The notes under the pieces are model-generated. The model was not told the origin of the DNA. It was given only the letters and a program-made list of their open reading frames with translations, and searched no databases. Shown one piece after another: positions 8,127 to 17,541 of a stretch of DNA of 64,000 nucleotides; within the stretch, counting starts at the first letter, position 1, and each line of letters begins with the position of its first letter. The position numbers and the translations under genes are program-made. This stretch comes from Ornithinimicrobium tianjinense (GTDB lineage: Bacteria > Actinomycetota > Actinomycetes > Actinomycetales > Dermatophilaceae), in contig NZ_BMEM01000001.1 in assembly GCF_014636495.1 (NCBI RefSeq), positions 651,892-715,891 of the forward strand, read 5' to 3'.

Positions 8127-9776
8127 ATGACGGAGCTTTCGATCCGTCCGGAAGAGATCCGCGACGCACTGGACCAGTTCGTCCAGTCCTACGAGCCGAG
8201 CGCCGCCTCCCGCGAGGAGGTCGGGCGCGTCGTCGACGCCGGTGACGGCATCGCCCACGTCGAGGGCCTGCCCTCGGTCATGACCAACGAGCTGCTGCAG
8301 TTCCAGGACGGGACCCTCGGCCTGGCGCTGAACCTGGACGTCCACGAGGTCGGTGTCATCGTCCTCGGCGACTTCTCCGGCATCGAGGAGGGCCAGGAGG
8401 TCCGCCGCACGGGCGAGGTCCTCTCGGTCGCCGTCGGTGACGGCTACCTGGGTCGCGTCGTCGACCCGCTGGGCAACCCGATCGACGGTCTCGGCGAGAT
8501 CGCCACCGAGGGTCGCCGCGCGCTCGAGCTGCAGGCTCCCGGCGTGATGATGCGCAAGTCGGTGCACGAGCCGCTGCAGACCGGCATCAAGGCCATCGAC
8601 GCGATGATCCCGGTCGGCCGTGGCCAGCGCCAGCTGATCATCGGTGACCGCCAGACCGGCAAGACCACCGTCGCGGTCGACACGATCCTCAACCAGAAGG
8701 CCAACTGGGAGTCGGGCGACCCGAACAAGCAGGTCCGCTGCATCTACGTCGCCATCGGCCAGAAGGGCTCCACCATCGCCTCGGTGCGTGGCACCCTCGA
8801 GGAGGCCGGTGCGCTGGAGTACACCACGATCGTCGCGGCCCCGGCCTCCGACGCCGCCGGCTTCAAGTACCTCGCCCCCTACACCGGCTCGGCCATCGGC
8901 CAGCACTGGATGTACCAGGGCAAGCACGTCCTCATCGTCTTCGACGACCTGTCCAAGCAGGCCGAGGCCTACCGCGCCGTGTCGCTGCTGCTGCGCCGTC
9001 CGCCGGGCCGCGAGGCCTACCCGGGCGACGTCTTCTACCTGCACTCGCGGCTGCTCGAGCGTTGCGCCAAGCTCTCCGACGAGATGGGCGCCGGCTCGAT
9101 GACCGGTCTGCCGATCATCGAGACCAAGGCGGGTGACGTCTCGGCCTACATCCCGACCAACGTCATCTCGATCACCGACGGTCAGATCTACCTGCAGTCC
9201 GACCTGTTCAACTCCAACGTCCGTCCGGCGATCGACGTGGGTGTCTCGGTCTCCCGCGTCGGTGGTTCCGCGCAGATCAAGGCCATGAAGTCGGTCTCCG
9301 GCCGCCTCAAGGTCGACCTCGCGCAGTTCCGCGAGATGGAGGCCTTCGCCATGTTCGCCTCCGACCTCGACGCGGCCTCCAAGGCCCAGCTCGAGCGCGG
9401 CGCCCGCATGGTCGAGCTGCTCAAGCAGCCCCAGTCGGCCCCCGTTCCGGTCGAGGAGCAGGTCGCGGTCATCTGGGCCGGCACCAACGGTCACATCGAC
9501 TCCGTGCCGGTCTCCGACGTCCGCCGCTTCGAGGCGGAGTGGCTGGACTACCTGCGCCGCGAGCAGGCGGGCCTGCTCGCCGGCATCCGCGAGACCGGCA
9601 AGCTCGGCGACGACACCGAGGCGACCCTGGTCGAGGCGATGGCTGCCTTCAAGCAGGAGTTCTCCGTGGACGACAGCCACGAGGTCCACGCCGGCAGCAA
9701 CGAGGACGACGACAACATCGAGGCCCTGGACGCCGACGAGATCGACCAGGAGCAGATCACGGTCCAGCGCCACTGA
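8127..9776 (+). CDS. atpA: F1Fo ATP synthase subunit alpha
   Basis: Non-catalytic nucleotide-binding subunit of F1, 549 residues. The beta-barrel domain (about 30-95) is followed by the nucleotide-binding domain with Walker A GDRQTGKT (173-180), the [15 protein letters not shown] segment and the family signature [17 protein letters not shown] with the arginine finger. ATG 8127 has the strong site GAGGAGAAG. A 25-bp perfect hairpin lies between its stop and atpG. Confidence 0.98.
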   Translation: MTELSIRPEEIRDALDQFVQSYEPSAASREEVGRVVDAGDGIAHVEGLPSVMTNELLQFQDGTLGLALNLDVHEVGVIVLGDFSGIEEGQEVRRTGEVLSVAVGDGYLGRVVDPLGNPIDGLGEIATEGRRALELQAPGVMMRKSVHEPLQTGIKAIDAMIPVGRGQRQLIIGDRQTGKTTVAVDTILNQKANWESGDPNKQVRCIYVAIGQKGSTIASVRGTLEEAGALEYTTIVAAPASDAAGFKYLAPYTGSAIGQHWMYQGKHVLIVFDDLSKQAEAYRAVSLLLRRPPGREAYPGDVFYLHSRLLERCAKLSDEMGAGSMTGLPIIETKAGDVSAYIPTNVISITDGQIYLQSDLFNSNVRPAIDVGVSVSRVGGSAQIKAMKSVSGRLKVDLAQFREMEAFAMFASDLDAASKAQLERGARMVELLKQPQSAPVPVEEQVAVIWAGTNGHIDSVPVSDVRRFEAEWLDYLRREQAGLLAGIRETGKLGDDTEATLVEAMAAFKQEFSVDDSHEVHAGSNEDDDNIEALDADEIDQEQITVQRH

Positions 9777-9782
9777 GCGCGT

Positions 9783-9837
9783 TCTCCTGCGGGTATGCCG
9801 TGCGCGCCCCGCGCGCGCACGGCATACCCGCAGGAGA
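9783..9837 (+). terminator. Perfect 25-bp hairpin inside the atp operon (atpA-atpG)
   Basis: Arms 9783-9807 and 9813-9837 are exact inverted complements, with a 5-base loop. Each arm holds one GGTATGCCGTG motif, in opposite orientations. It lies 6 bases after the atpA stop and 60 bases before atpG. As there is no U-tract and downstream atp genes must be expressed, it may be a partial terminator, an RNA-stability element that adjusts alpha versus gamma/beta levels, or simply a paired copy of the dispersed motif. Confidence 0.75.
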
Positions 9838-9896
9838 GCACCGGACCTGACCTGACCTGAACCGTCCAGACCGAGCAGAAACGAAAGAGGCGAGAT

Positions 9897-10793
9897 ATGG
9901 GAGCGCAGCAGCGGGAGTACCGCAAGCGCAGCCGGTCCGTCCAGTCGACGAAGAAGATCACGCGCGCGATGGAGCTCATCGCGGCCTCCCGGGTCGTCAA
10001 GGCGCGTCAGCGCGTCGAGGAGACCACGCCGTACGCACGGGCGATCACCCGCGCCGTGTCGGCCGTCGCCAGCTACTCCGACGCGGACCACCCGCTGACC
10101 ACCGAGCGTCCCGACGCGACCCGGGCCGGCGTGCTCGTCGTCACGTCCGACCGCGGTCTGGCCGGCGCCTACTCCGCGAGCGTGCTCAAGCGTGCGGAGC
10201 AGCTGCGGGAGACCCTGCAGGCCGAGGGCAAGGAGATGGTGCCCTTCCTGGCCGGGCGCAAGGCGGAGGGGTACTTCCGCTTCCGCGGCCGCGAGTACGC
10301 CAAGGCGTGGACCGGCTTCTCCGACCGGCCGGACTTCGAGTCCGCCAAGGAGATCGCCGAGACCCTCCTCGCCGAGTTCCTCAAGGGCTCGCAGGAGGGC
10401 GGCGTGGACGAGATCCACATCGTCTACACCCGCTTCGTGAGCATGGTCACGCAGGAGGTGCAGGTCGTCCGGATGCTGCCCCTCGAGGTCGTCGAGGCCG
10501 CCGAGGTGACCACCGAGGACATCTTCCCGCTCTACGAGTTCGAGCCGAGCCCGGCCGAGGCGCTCGACGCGCTCCTGCCGCGCTACATCGTCTCCCGGGT
10601 CTGGAACGCGCTGCTGCAGTCGGCCGCCTCCGAGCTGGCCGCCCGTCAGCGCGCGATGAAGTCGGCGACGGACAACGCCGAGGAGCTCATCAAGACCTAC
10701 ACCCGGCTGGCGAACCAGGCCCGCCAGGCCGAGATCACCCAAGAGATCAGCGAAATCGTGGGCGGCGCCAGCGCCCTCGCGGACGCCAAGTGA
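9897..10793 (+). CDS. atpG: F1Fo ATP synthase subunit gamma
   Basis: Central rotor shaft of F1, 298 residues. The N-terminal helix carries [20 protein letters not shown] and the C-terminal helix carries [20 protein letters not shown], the two signature helices that form the rotating coiled coil. ATG 9897 follows GAGGCGAG. The gap to atpD is only 12 bp. Confidence 0.97.
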   Translation: MGAQQREYRKRSRSVQSTKKITRAMELIAASRVVKARQRVEETTPYARAITRAVSAVASYSDADHPLTTERPDATRAGVLVVTSDRGLAGAYSASVLKRAEQLRETLQAEGKEMVPFLAGRKAEGYFRFRGREYAKAWTGFSDRPDFESAKEIAETLLAEFLKGSQEGGVDEIHIVYTRFVSMVTQEVQVVRMLPLEVVEAAEVTTEDIFPLYEFEPSPAEALDALLPRYIVSRVWNALLQSAASELAARQRAMKSATDNAEELIKTYTRLANQARQAEITQEISEIVGGASALADAK

Positions 10794-12269
<1,476 letters not shown>

Positions 12270-12280
12270 TCGCCTGATCC

Positions 12281-12336
12281 CAGGTATGCCGTGGGGCCGG
12301 TGAGTCGACAGACTCGCCGGCCCTTCGGCATACCCG
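12281..12336 (+). terminator. Hairpin after atpD
   Basis: An imperfect inverted repeat with GGTATGCCG at the outer left arm (12283-12291) and its complement CGGCATACC at the outer right arm (12326-12334), enclosing a GGCCGG...CCGGCC stem around GAGTCGACAGACTC. It lies just after the atpD stop and before an unrelated gene, consistent with a terminator of the main atp transcript. Confidence 0.7.
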
Positions 12337-12421
12337 GACCGCGGTCCGCGCTCCTCGCGCCTCAAGGTCAGGACCGTCCCGGGACCCCCGTGTCCTACGC
12401 ACTGTCGGAGACAATGGGCAG

Positions 12422-13651
12422 GTGATCACCGCTGACACCGCCGCCGTCGCGGCCGCGCTGCGCGCCCTCCCCGACAACCCCCGCATCGTCGCCTCCGGCA
12501 ACCACAGCATCCCCTGGGAGCTGGTGCGGCTGCTGGACGAGCACGTGGAGAGCTTCGTCCTCAACACGCTCAACGGACCGCCGGGGCTGCCGGAGCGGGA
12601 GGGCGTGGTCGTGGAGACCAGCTTCGTCGGCGCGGGGCAGCGTCGGCACCCCGGGCTGCGCTACGTGCCGTCGCGGCTCTCGCTGGTGCCCGTGCTCTTC
12701 CGGCGCTCGCTGCCGGTCGACGCGGTGCTGCTGCACTGCTCGCCGCCGCGCGACGGCGTGGTCTCCCTCGGCATCGAGGTCAACGTGCTGCCGGCCGCGA
12801 TCGAGGCGTGCCGGGAGCGGGGCGGCCTCGTGGTGGCGCAGGTCAACGAGCGGATGCCCTTCACCTACGGCGACGCCCTCGTGCCGGTGGAGCACATCGA
12901 CGTGGGGCTGGAGGTGTCGATCCCGCTGCCCACGCCACCGGCGGCGGCGCCGCTGGGCGAGGACGCCCGGGTCATCGGTGAGCGGGTGGCCGCGATGGTG
13001 CCGGACGGGGCGACCCTGCAGATGGGGATCGGCGCGGTCCCCGACGCGGTGCTCGCTGCCCTGACCGGGCACCGGGGGCTGCGGCTGTGGACCGAGATGT
13101 TCTCCGACGGGGTGCTGGCGCTGGACGCTGCCGGGGCGCTCGACGACGACCACCCGCTGACGACGTCCTTCCTCTTCGGGACCCAGCGCCTCTACGACTG
13201 GCTGGACGGCAACCGGCGGGTCCACCTGCTGCGCACCGAGCGCACCAACGACCCGGCGCTCATCGCCCGGCAGCGGTTCATGACCTCGATCAACACCGCG
13301 CTGGAGGTCGACCTCTTCGGCCAGGCCAACGCCTCGCGGATCGACGCGCGGATCCACAGCGGCTTCGGCGGGCAGACCGACTTCATCGTCGGTGCGCTGC
13401 ACGCCCAGGGCGGGCAGTCGATCATGGCGCTGCGCTCCTGGCACCCCAAGGCGGACGTGTCGACGATCGTGCCGCTGGTGGACGAGCCCGTCACCTCCTT
13501 CCAGGCCTCGGCGATCGTCACCGAGCAGGGCACCGCCCCGCTGTTCGGCTGCTCCGAGAAAGAGCAGGCCGCCCACCTCATCGAGCGGGCCGCCCACCCG
13601 CGCGTGCGCGCCGAGCTGTGGGAGGAGGCCCACCACCTGGGTCTGGCGTGA
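12422..13651 (+). CDS. Acetyl-CoA hydrolase/transferase family protein (4-hydroxybutyrate CoA-transferase-like)
   Basis: 409 residues with the two-half class I CoA-transferase architecture. The catalytic glutamate that forms the glutamyl-CoA thioester is Glu225 in LRLWTEMFSDGV; the oxyanion/CoA loop is MGIGAVPDAVLAAL (201-214), and GFGGQTDFIVGA lies in the C-terminal half. Family members move CoA between acetyl-CoA and small carboxylates or hydrolyse acetyl-CoA; the substrate cannot be read from sequence. GTG 12422 is preceded by GACAAT (12410-12415) six bases upstream, so it may be leaderless. The gene is inserted between atpD and atpC, an unusual position, with no obvious functional link to ATP synthase. 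Confidence 0.88.
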   Translation: MITADTAAVAAALRALPDNPRIVASGNHSIPWELVRLLDEHVESFVLNTLNGPPGLPEREGVVVETSFVGAGQRRHPGLRYVPSRLSLVPVLFRRSLPVDAVLLHCSPPRDGVVSLGIEVNVLPAAIEACRERGGLVVAQVNERMPFTYGDALVPVEHIDVGLEVSIPLPTPPAAAPLGEDARVIGERVAAMVPDGATLQMGIGAVPDAVLAALTGHRGLRLWTEMFSDGVLALDAAGALDDDHPLTTSFLFGTQRLYDWLDGNRRVHLLRTERTNDPALIARQRFMTSINTALEVDLFGQANASRIDARIHSGFGGQTDFIVGALHAQGGQSIMALRSWHPKADVSTIVPLVDEPVTSFQASAIVTEQGTAPLFGCSEKEQAAHLIERAAHPRVRAELWEEAHHLGLA

Positions 13652-13680
13652 TCACCCGCCGCGCCGGGGCCCGCGGAAGG

Positions 13681-13740
13681 TAGGCTCGCGCGCGGTCGCG
13701 CACCCGGGCGACCGACGGCATACCAGAGGAAAGAGGACAG
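13681..13740 (+). promoter_or_regulatory. Probable promoter of the NCS2 permease gene
   Basis: A TAGGCT -10-like hexamer (13681-13686) lies 55 bp before GTG 13742. The short leader contains one CGGCATACC copy (13716-13724) and a strong purine-rich ribosome binding site (AGAGGAAAGAGGACAG). No clear -35 was seen. Confidence 0.4.
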
Positions 13741-13741
13741 C

Positions 13742-15091
13742 GTGAGCCTGTGGAGCGTGCACGGCGACGGCTATCGGATCGAGCCGGGCCAGGTGGTGGC
13801 GCCGCACGAGCGCCTTGCGTGGGTCCCGACGATCGGGATCGGGATGCAGCACGTCGTGGCGATGTTCGGCGCGACCTTCCTGGTGCCGCTGATCACCGGC
13901 TTCCCGCCGAGCACGACGCTGCTCTTCAGCGGCCTGGGCACGATGATCTTCCTGCTCGTGACCGGCAACCGGGTGCCGTCCTACCTCGGCAGCTCCTTCG
14001 CCTTCCTCGCCCCGATCGCCGCGGCGCAGGGCCAGCACGGGCCTGCCGGCGCGCTGGGCGGCGTCGTCATGGCCGGCGTCGCGCTCTTCCTCGTCGGCGC
14101 GATCGTCCAGGCCGTCGGCCACGGCTGGGTCGGTCGGCTCATGCCGCCGATGGTGACCGGCGCGATCGTCGCGCTCATCGGCCTCAACCTCGCGCCCGCC
14201 GCCTGGAACAACGTCAAGCAGGCGCCGGTCACGGCGTTCGCCACGCTCGTCGCGATCGTGCTGGCGACCGTGCTCTTCCGCGGTCTGCTGGGGCGCCTGT
14301 CCATCCTGCTCGGGGTGCTCGTCGGGTATGCCGTGGCCGCCGCCCGCGGCGAGGTGGACTACGCGGCCATCGGCGAGGCCGCCTGGGTCGGCGCGCCCGA
14401 GCTCATGCTGCCGCAGTTCCACTGGTCGGTCGTGGGGCTGTTCCTGCCGGTCGTGCTCGTCCTGGTCGCGGAGAACATCGGCCACGTGAAGTCGGTCGCG
14501 CAGATGACGGGCAGCTCGGCGGACGCGCTCGACCACATGATCGGCCGCACGCTCATGTCCGACGGCCTGGCCACGACGCTCGCCGGCTCGGGCGGGGGAT
14601 CGGGCACCACGACATACGCGGAGAACATCGGGGTGATGGCGGCGACCAAGGTCTACTCCACGGCCGCGTACTGGGTCGCCGGGCTCACGGCGGTCGGGCT
14701 GGCGTTCCTGCCGAAGTTCGGGGCCGCGATCCAGACCGTGCCGGTCGGCGTGCTCGGCGGGGCCGCCACCGTGCTCTACGGCATGATCGGCGTGCTCGGC
14801 TTCCGGATCTGGGTGGAGCACCGGGTCGACTTCGGCAACCCGATCAACCTGACGACCGGGGCCGTCGCGCTGGTGGTCGGCATCGCCAACTACACCTGGA
14901 CGGTCGGCGCGCTGTCCTTCGAGGGCATCGCGCTGGGCACCGCCGCGGCCCTCGTGCTCTACCACGGCATGCACGCCGTCAACCGGCTCACCGGGGCGGT
15001 CGCGAGCGAGGGTCACCTCGAGATGGGCGGCCCGACCAACGCCCAGCCGGAGATCGCGGACCCGTCCTGGGACGACCCGCGCGACAGGTAG
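13742..15091 (+). CDS. Uracil/xanthine permease, NCS2 family
   Basis: A 449-residue polytopic nucleobase:proton symporter with about 12-14 transmembrane segments. NCS2 signatures are the N-terminal GMQHVVAMFGATFLVPLITG, LVAENIGHVKSVAQMTG (TM8, with the substrate-binding Glu) and GGGSGTTTYAENIGVMAATK (TM10 motif). The UraA-like pattern suggests uracil, though xanthine cannot be excluded. GTG 13742 follows a strong purine-rich site. The stop codon TAG (15089-15091) forms the start of the -10 box that likely drives atpC. Confidence 0.92.
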   Translation: MSLWSVHGDGYRIEPGQVVAPHERLAWVPTIGIGMQHVVAMFGATFLVPLITGFPPSTTLLFSGLGTMIFLLVTGNRVPSYLGSSFAFLAPIAAAQGQHGPAGALGGVVMAGVALFLVGAIVQAVGHGWVGRLMPPMVTGAIVALIGLNLAPAAWNNVKQAPVTAFATLVAIVLATVLFRGLLGRLSILLGVLVGYAVAAARGEVDYAAIGEAAWVGAPELMLPQFHWSVVGLFLPVVLVLVAENIGHVKSVAQMTGSSADALDHMIGRTLMSDGLATTLAGSGGGSGTTTYAENIGVMAATKVYSTAAYWVAGLTAVGLAFLPKFGAAIQTVPVGVLGGAATVLYGMIGVLGFRIWVEHRVDFGNPINLTTGAVALVVGIANYTWTVGALSFEGIALGTAAALVLYHGMHAVNRLTGAVASEGHLEMGGPTNAQPEIADPSWDDPRDR

Positions 15092-15126
15092 ACTGGACCG
15101 AAGCCGTCGACACGTCGTTGAGAGGA
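15089..15126 (+). promoter_or_regulatory. Probable own promoter and ribosome binding site of atpC
   Basis: TAGACT (15089-15094) overlaps the permease stop codon and lies about 40 bp before GTG 15134. GAGAGGA (15120-15126) is the ribosome binding site. A separate promoter would be needed because atpC is cut off from atpD by a hairpin and two genes. Confidence 0.45.
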
Positions 15127-15133
15127 CCCCTTC

Positions 15134-15418
15134 GTGAGTGCACTTCAGGTCGAGCTCGTCGCCGCCGACCGCAAGGTCTGGCAGGGCGAGGCGTCCTCCG
15201 TCAGCGCCCGCAGCATCGACGGTGACCTGGGCATCCTGCCGGGCCACACCCCGCTCCTGGGCGTGCTCGTCACGGGTGACGTCCGCATCGTCACCGCGTC
15301 GGGCACGCAGACCGTCACCATCGACGGCGGCTTCCTGTCGGTGGACCATGACCGCGTCGTGATCGTCGCCGACAACGTCGACGCCGCCGGTCTCACGACC
15401 CCCGCCGAGACCCACTAG
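15134..15418 (+). CDS. atpC: F1Fo ATP synthase subunit epsilon (short form)
   Basis: 94 residues that form only the N-terminal beta-sandwich of epsilon: LQVELVAADRKVWQGEASSV, then GDLGILPGHTPLLGVLVTGD, the strongly conserved core. The C-terminal pair of helices that in E. coli (about 139 residues) inhibits ATP hydrolysis is absent, as only about ten residues follow the sandwich. The gene is separated from atpD by 2.86 kb containing two unrelated genes, but is followed directly by DUF2550 as in other Actinobacteria. GTG 15134 is the start, with GAGAGGA upstream. Confidence 0.93.
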   Translation: MSALQVELVAADRKVWQGEASSVSARSIDGDLGILPGHTPLLGVLVTGDVRIVTASGTQTVTIDGGFLSVDHDRVVIVADNVDAAGLTTPAETH

Positions 15419-15426
15419 GCCCTCCT

Positions 15427-15852
15427 GTGCCGGACAGCCTCATCCTGGTGATCCTGGCGGCCTGCGCCGCGCTGGTGATCGTCGGGCTGGGGCTGTTCGC
15501 GTTCCGGACGTTCGGCGAGCAGGGGGCCATCGTGCCCCCGATGCGGGCCGCCTACCGCATGCCCGGCCAGGCCTGGCGCCGCGGCACGCTGCGCTTCACC
15601 GGAGACCGTCTGACCCTCAAGGGGCCGGGCGGTCTTTCCGCGGGGCCCTGGATCCGCGGCAACCTCGACCTCGGCGTCGCCTCTGGGGTGGGCGAGGACG
15701 ACGGTCGGGCCATCGGCCGCCAGGGGCTCATCGCCGTGCCGGTGAGCTACGGCACGTCGGCCTTCGAGCTCGCGCTCGACGAGCAGCACTACACCGCGCT
15801 GCGCGCCTGGGTCGAGGCCGTGCCCCCGGGCTGGAACACCTACGTCGCCTGA
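15427..15852 (+). CDS. DUF2550 membrane-anchored protein
   Basis: 141 residues with one N-terminal membrane helix (about 4-25) and a soluble domain with an RxGxxRFxxDRL-like segment (RRGTLRFTGDRLTLKG) typical of DUF2550. These proteins lie directly after atpC in Actinobacteria, and the 8-bp gap here fits that operon pairing. Function is unknown. Start GTG 15427. Confidence 0.85.
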   Translation: MPDSLILVILAACAALVIVGLGLFAFRTFGEQGAIVPPMRAAYRMPGQAWRRGTLRFTGDRLTLKGPGGLSAGPWIRGNLDLGVASGVGEDDGRAIGRQGLIAVPVSYGTSAFELALDEQHYTALRAWVEAVPPGWNTYVA

Positions 15853-15876
15853 CCGCCCCGCGCCCCGCCCTGCTCG

Positions 15877-16239
15877 ACCGGACAGGCGTTAGTGCCACCC
15901 GCCACCGGACAGGCGTTGCGACCGGACAGGCGTTAGTGCCACCCGCGACCGGACAGGCGCTAGTGCCACCCGCGACCGGACAGGCGTTGCGACCGGACAG
16001 GCGTTAGTGCCACCCGCGACCGGACAGGCGTTGCGACCGGACAGGCGTTAGTGCCTGTCCGGTCTGGCAGGAACGCCTGTCCGGTGTGGCAAGAGCGCCT
16101 GTCCGGTGTGGCAAGAGCGCCTGTCCGGTGTGGCAGGAGTGCCTGTCCGGTGTGGCAGGAGTGCCTGTCCGGTGTGGCAGGAACGGCTGTCCGGTGTGGC
16201 AGGAGCGCCTGTCCGGTGTGGCAGGAACGCCTGTCCGGT
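15877..16239. repeat. Inverted repeat array with core ACCGGACAGGCG
   Basis: This fills the 389-bp non-coding interval between DUF2550 and the cobalamin adenosyltransferase gene. Eight copies of ACCGGACAGGCG point forward, starting at 15877, 15904, 15921, 15948, 15975, 15992, 16019 and 16036, with irregular 17- or 27-base spacing and linkers containing TTAGTGCCACCCGCG. From 16052 nine reverse-complement copies (CGCCTGTCCGGT, some with one change) repeat at an exact 22-bp period to 16239, joined by GTGGCAGGAG-like linkers. The two halves can pair across an axis near 16049. No protein-coding signal was seen. Single copies of the core occur elsewhere, at 59018 (exact) and 52471 (10 of 12). Confidence 0.93.
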
Positions 16240-16241
16240 CC

Positions 16242-16874
16242 TCAGGGCTGTGGGGTCTCGCGCCCGCCGCCGGGCTGCCAGAGGACGTCGCCGCCGGCGG
16301 AGAGGTTCGCGACGCGGCCCAGGATGAAGAGCAGGTCGGAGAGCCGGTTGAGGTACTTGGCCGTGAGCGGGTTGATGCCACCCTGACCCTTCGTCTCCTT
16401 GCGGTCACCGCTCGCGGGGGCTTCGCCATACAGCTCCAGGGCCGCCCACGCAGCGCGCTCGGCGCGGCGAGCGACCGTGCGCGCGACGTGCAGGTGCGCG
16501 GCGCCGGGGGTGCCCCCGGGCAGGATGAACGACCGCAGTGGCTCCAGCTGCTCGTTGTAGTGGTCGCAGTCGGCCTCCAGCTCGTCGATCCACTCCTGCT
16601 TGACCCGCAGCGGCTCCCACTCGTAGGTCTCCTTGAGCGGCATGCAGAGGTCCGCTCCGACGTCGAAGAGGTCGTTCTGGATGCGGGTGAGGGTCTGCTG
16701 CACCTCAAGCGGCAGGCTGCCGCACGCGATCGCGACGCCGATGAACGAGTTGGTCTCGTCGGTGTCGGCGTAGGCCTCCAGGCGCGGGTCGGTCTTGGCC
16801 GTGCGGCCGTTGTCGCCGAGCGCGGTGGTGCCGGCGTCGCCGGTGCGGGTGTAGATGCGGGTGAGGTTGACCAT
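16242..16874 (-). CDS. ATP:cob(I)alamin adenosyltransferase, PduO/MMAB type
   Basis: Transfers the adenosyl group of ATP to cob(I)alamin to make adenosylcobalamin, the cofactor of methylmalonyl-CoA mutase. The 210-residue all-helical enzyme starts VNLTRIYTRTGDAGTTALGD, the PduO signature that binds ATP, and continues with DETNSFIGVA and a helical core with RRAERAAW and LNRLSDLLF. The ATG at 16874 is chosen because the family begins at this motif; an in-frame extension to 17042 would overlap the divergent gene. The 3' end abuts the inverted repeat array. meaB and methylmalonyl-CoA epimerase elsewhere in the window fit the same pathway. Confidence 0.94.
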   Translation of the reverse strand: MVNLTRIYTRTGDAGTTALGDNGRTAKTDPRLEAYADTDETNSFIGVAIACGSLPLEVQQTLTRIQNDLFDVGADLCMPLKETYEWEPLRVKQEWIDELEADCDHYNEQLEPLRSFILPGGTPGAAHLHVARTVARRAERAAWAALELYGEAPASGDRKETKGQGGINPLTAKYLNRLSDLLFILGRVANLSAGGDVLWQPGGGRETPQP

Positions 16875-16965
16875 GATGTCGATCGTGCCAGACGTGGGCC
16901 CTCTGACCGCCTCTGGTTGCGCAAGCGTCGGGCCGGGCACCGGGTCGGACGGCGCCTCGCACAGC

Positions 16966-17513
16966 GTGATGTCTGGGACGGTGCGCACGGTCGATCCCGG
17001 CACGACGGAGATCCCGCAGCTGACGACCCAGGAATGGGCCACCTACGGATCGGTGGCCGCGCTCGTCCGGGTCGTGTCCGAGCAGGCCCGACCGGCGATC
17101 ACGGCCGGTGACGGTGTTGACGTGCCACAGGAGTGGGGTCGCGACGTGGAGGTGAGGGTCGTCAGAGTGCTCTGGGAGCACCCTGAGGCCGTGACCGACG
17201 TCGAGGTCGAGGACCAGCTCACCCTGTACACCTGGCCGGGCTGGATCGAGGAGGACGGCCAGAGGGTGGAATCTGTCGTCCGTGGCCAGGCGCGGATGGA
17301 CGTGGGCCAGAACTACGTCGTCCTCCTGGCCGACACGGAGGTCGACAACAGCCCCTCACTCATGCTGCTCGAGACACGAGAACCATCTGACCTACCTGCC
17401 GAGCAGGTCAGCACTGTGCTGTCGGACGCGTGGTGCTCGCCCCCGAGGCCGCCCCCAGAGCGGGGGAGACCTTCTCGGACCGGGTCGCGCGCATCCAGGC
17501 CCAGCGCCCCTGA
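16966..17513 (+). pseudogene. Frameshifted gene of unknown function
   Basis: A coding-like frame runs from GTG 16966/ATG 16969 and encodes about 150 residues with plausible protein composition (for example TQEWATYGSVAALVRVVSEQ, then EVRVVRVLWEHPEAVTDVEV and GQNYVVLLADTEVDN). Around 17420-17430 this frame degenerates into Pro/Arg-rich sequence, while another frame continues with VVLAPEAAPRAGETFSDRVA and ends at TGA 17511. The two pieces together would make a protein of about 180 residues with beta-rich character. Either the gene carries a real frameshift or the base sequence is wrong near 17425. I do not recognise the family. It is divergent from the adenosyltransferase and converges on the gamma-glutamyltransferase. 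Confidence 0.6.
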
Positions 17514-17541
17514 CCCGCTCAGCTCACAGCGCCAGAGCCGC

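Noticed and set aside
15877..16239. CRISPR array
   Set aside because: Units are contiguous 22-bp repeats or irregular 17/27-bp repeats with no unique spacers, and no cas genes are nearby.
16875..16965. Cobalamin riboswitch before the adenosyltransferase gene
   Set aside because: The 5' gap is short and I saw no B12-box-like sequence or large folded leader.
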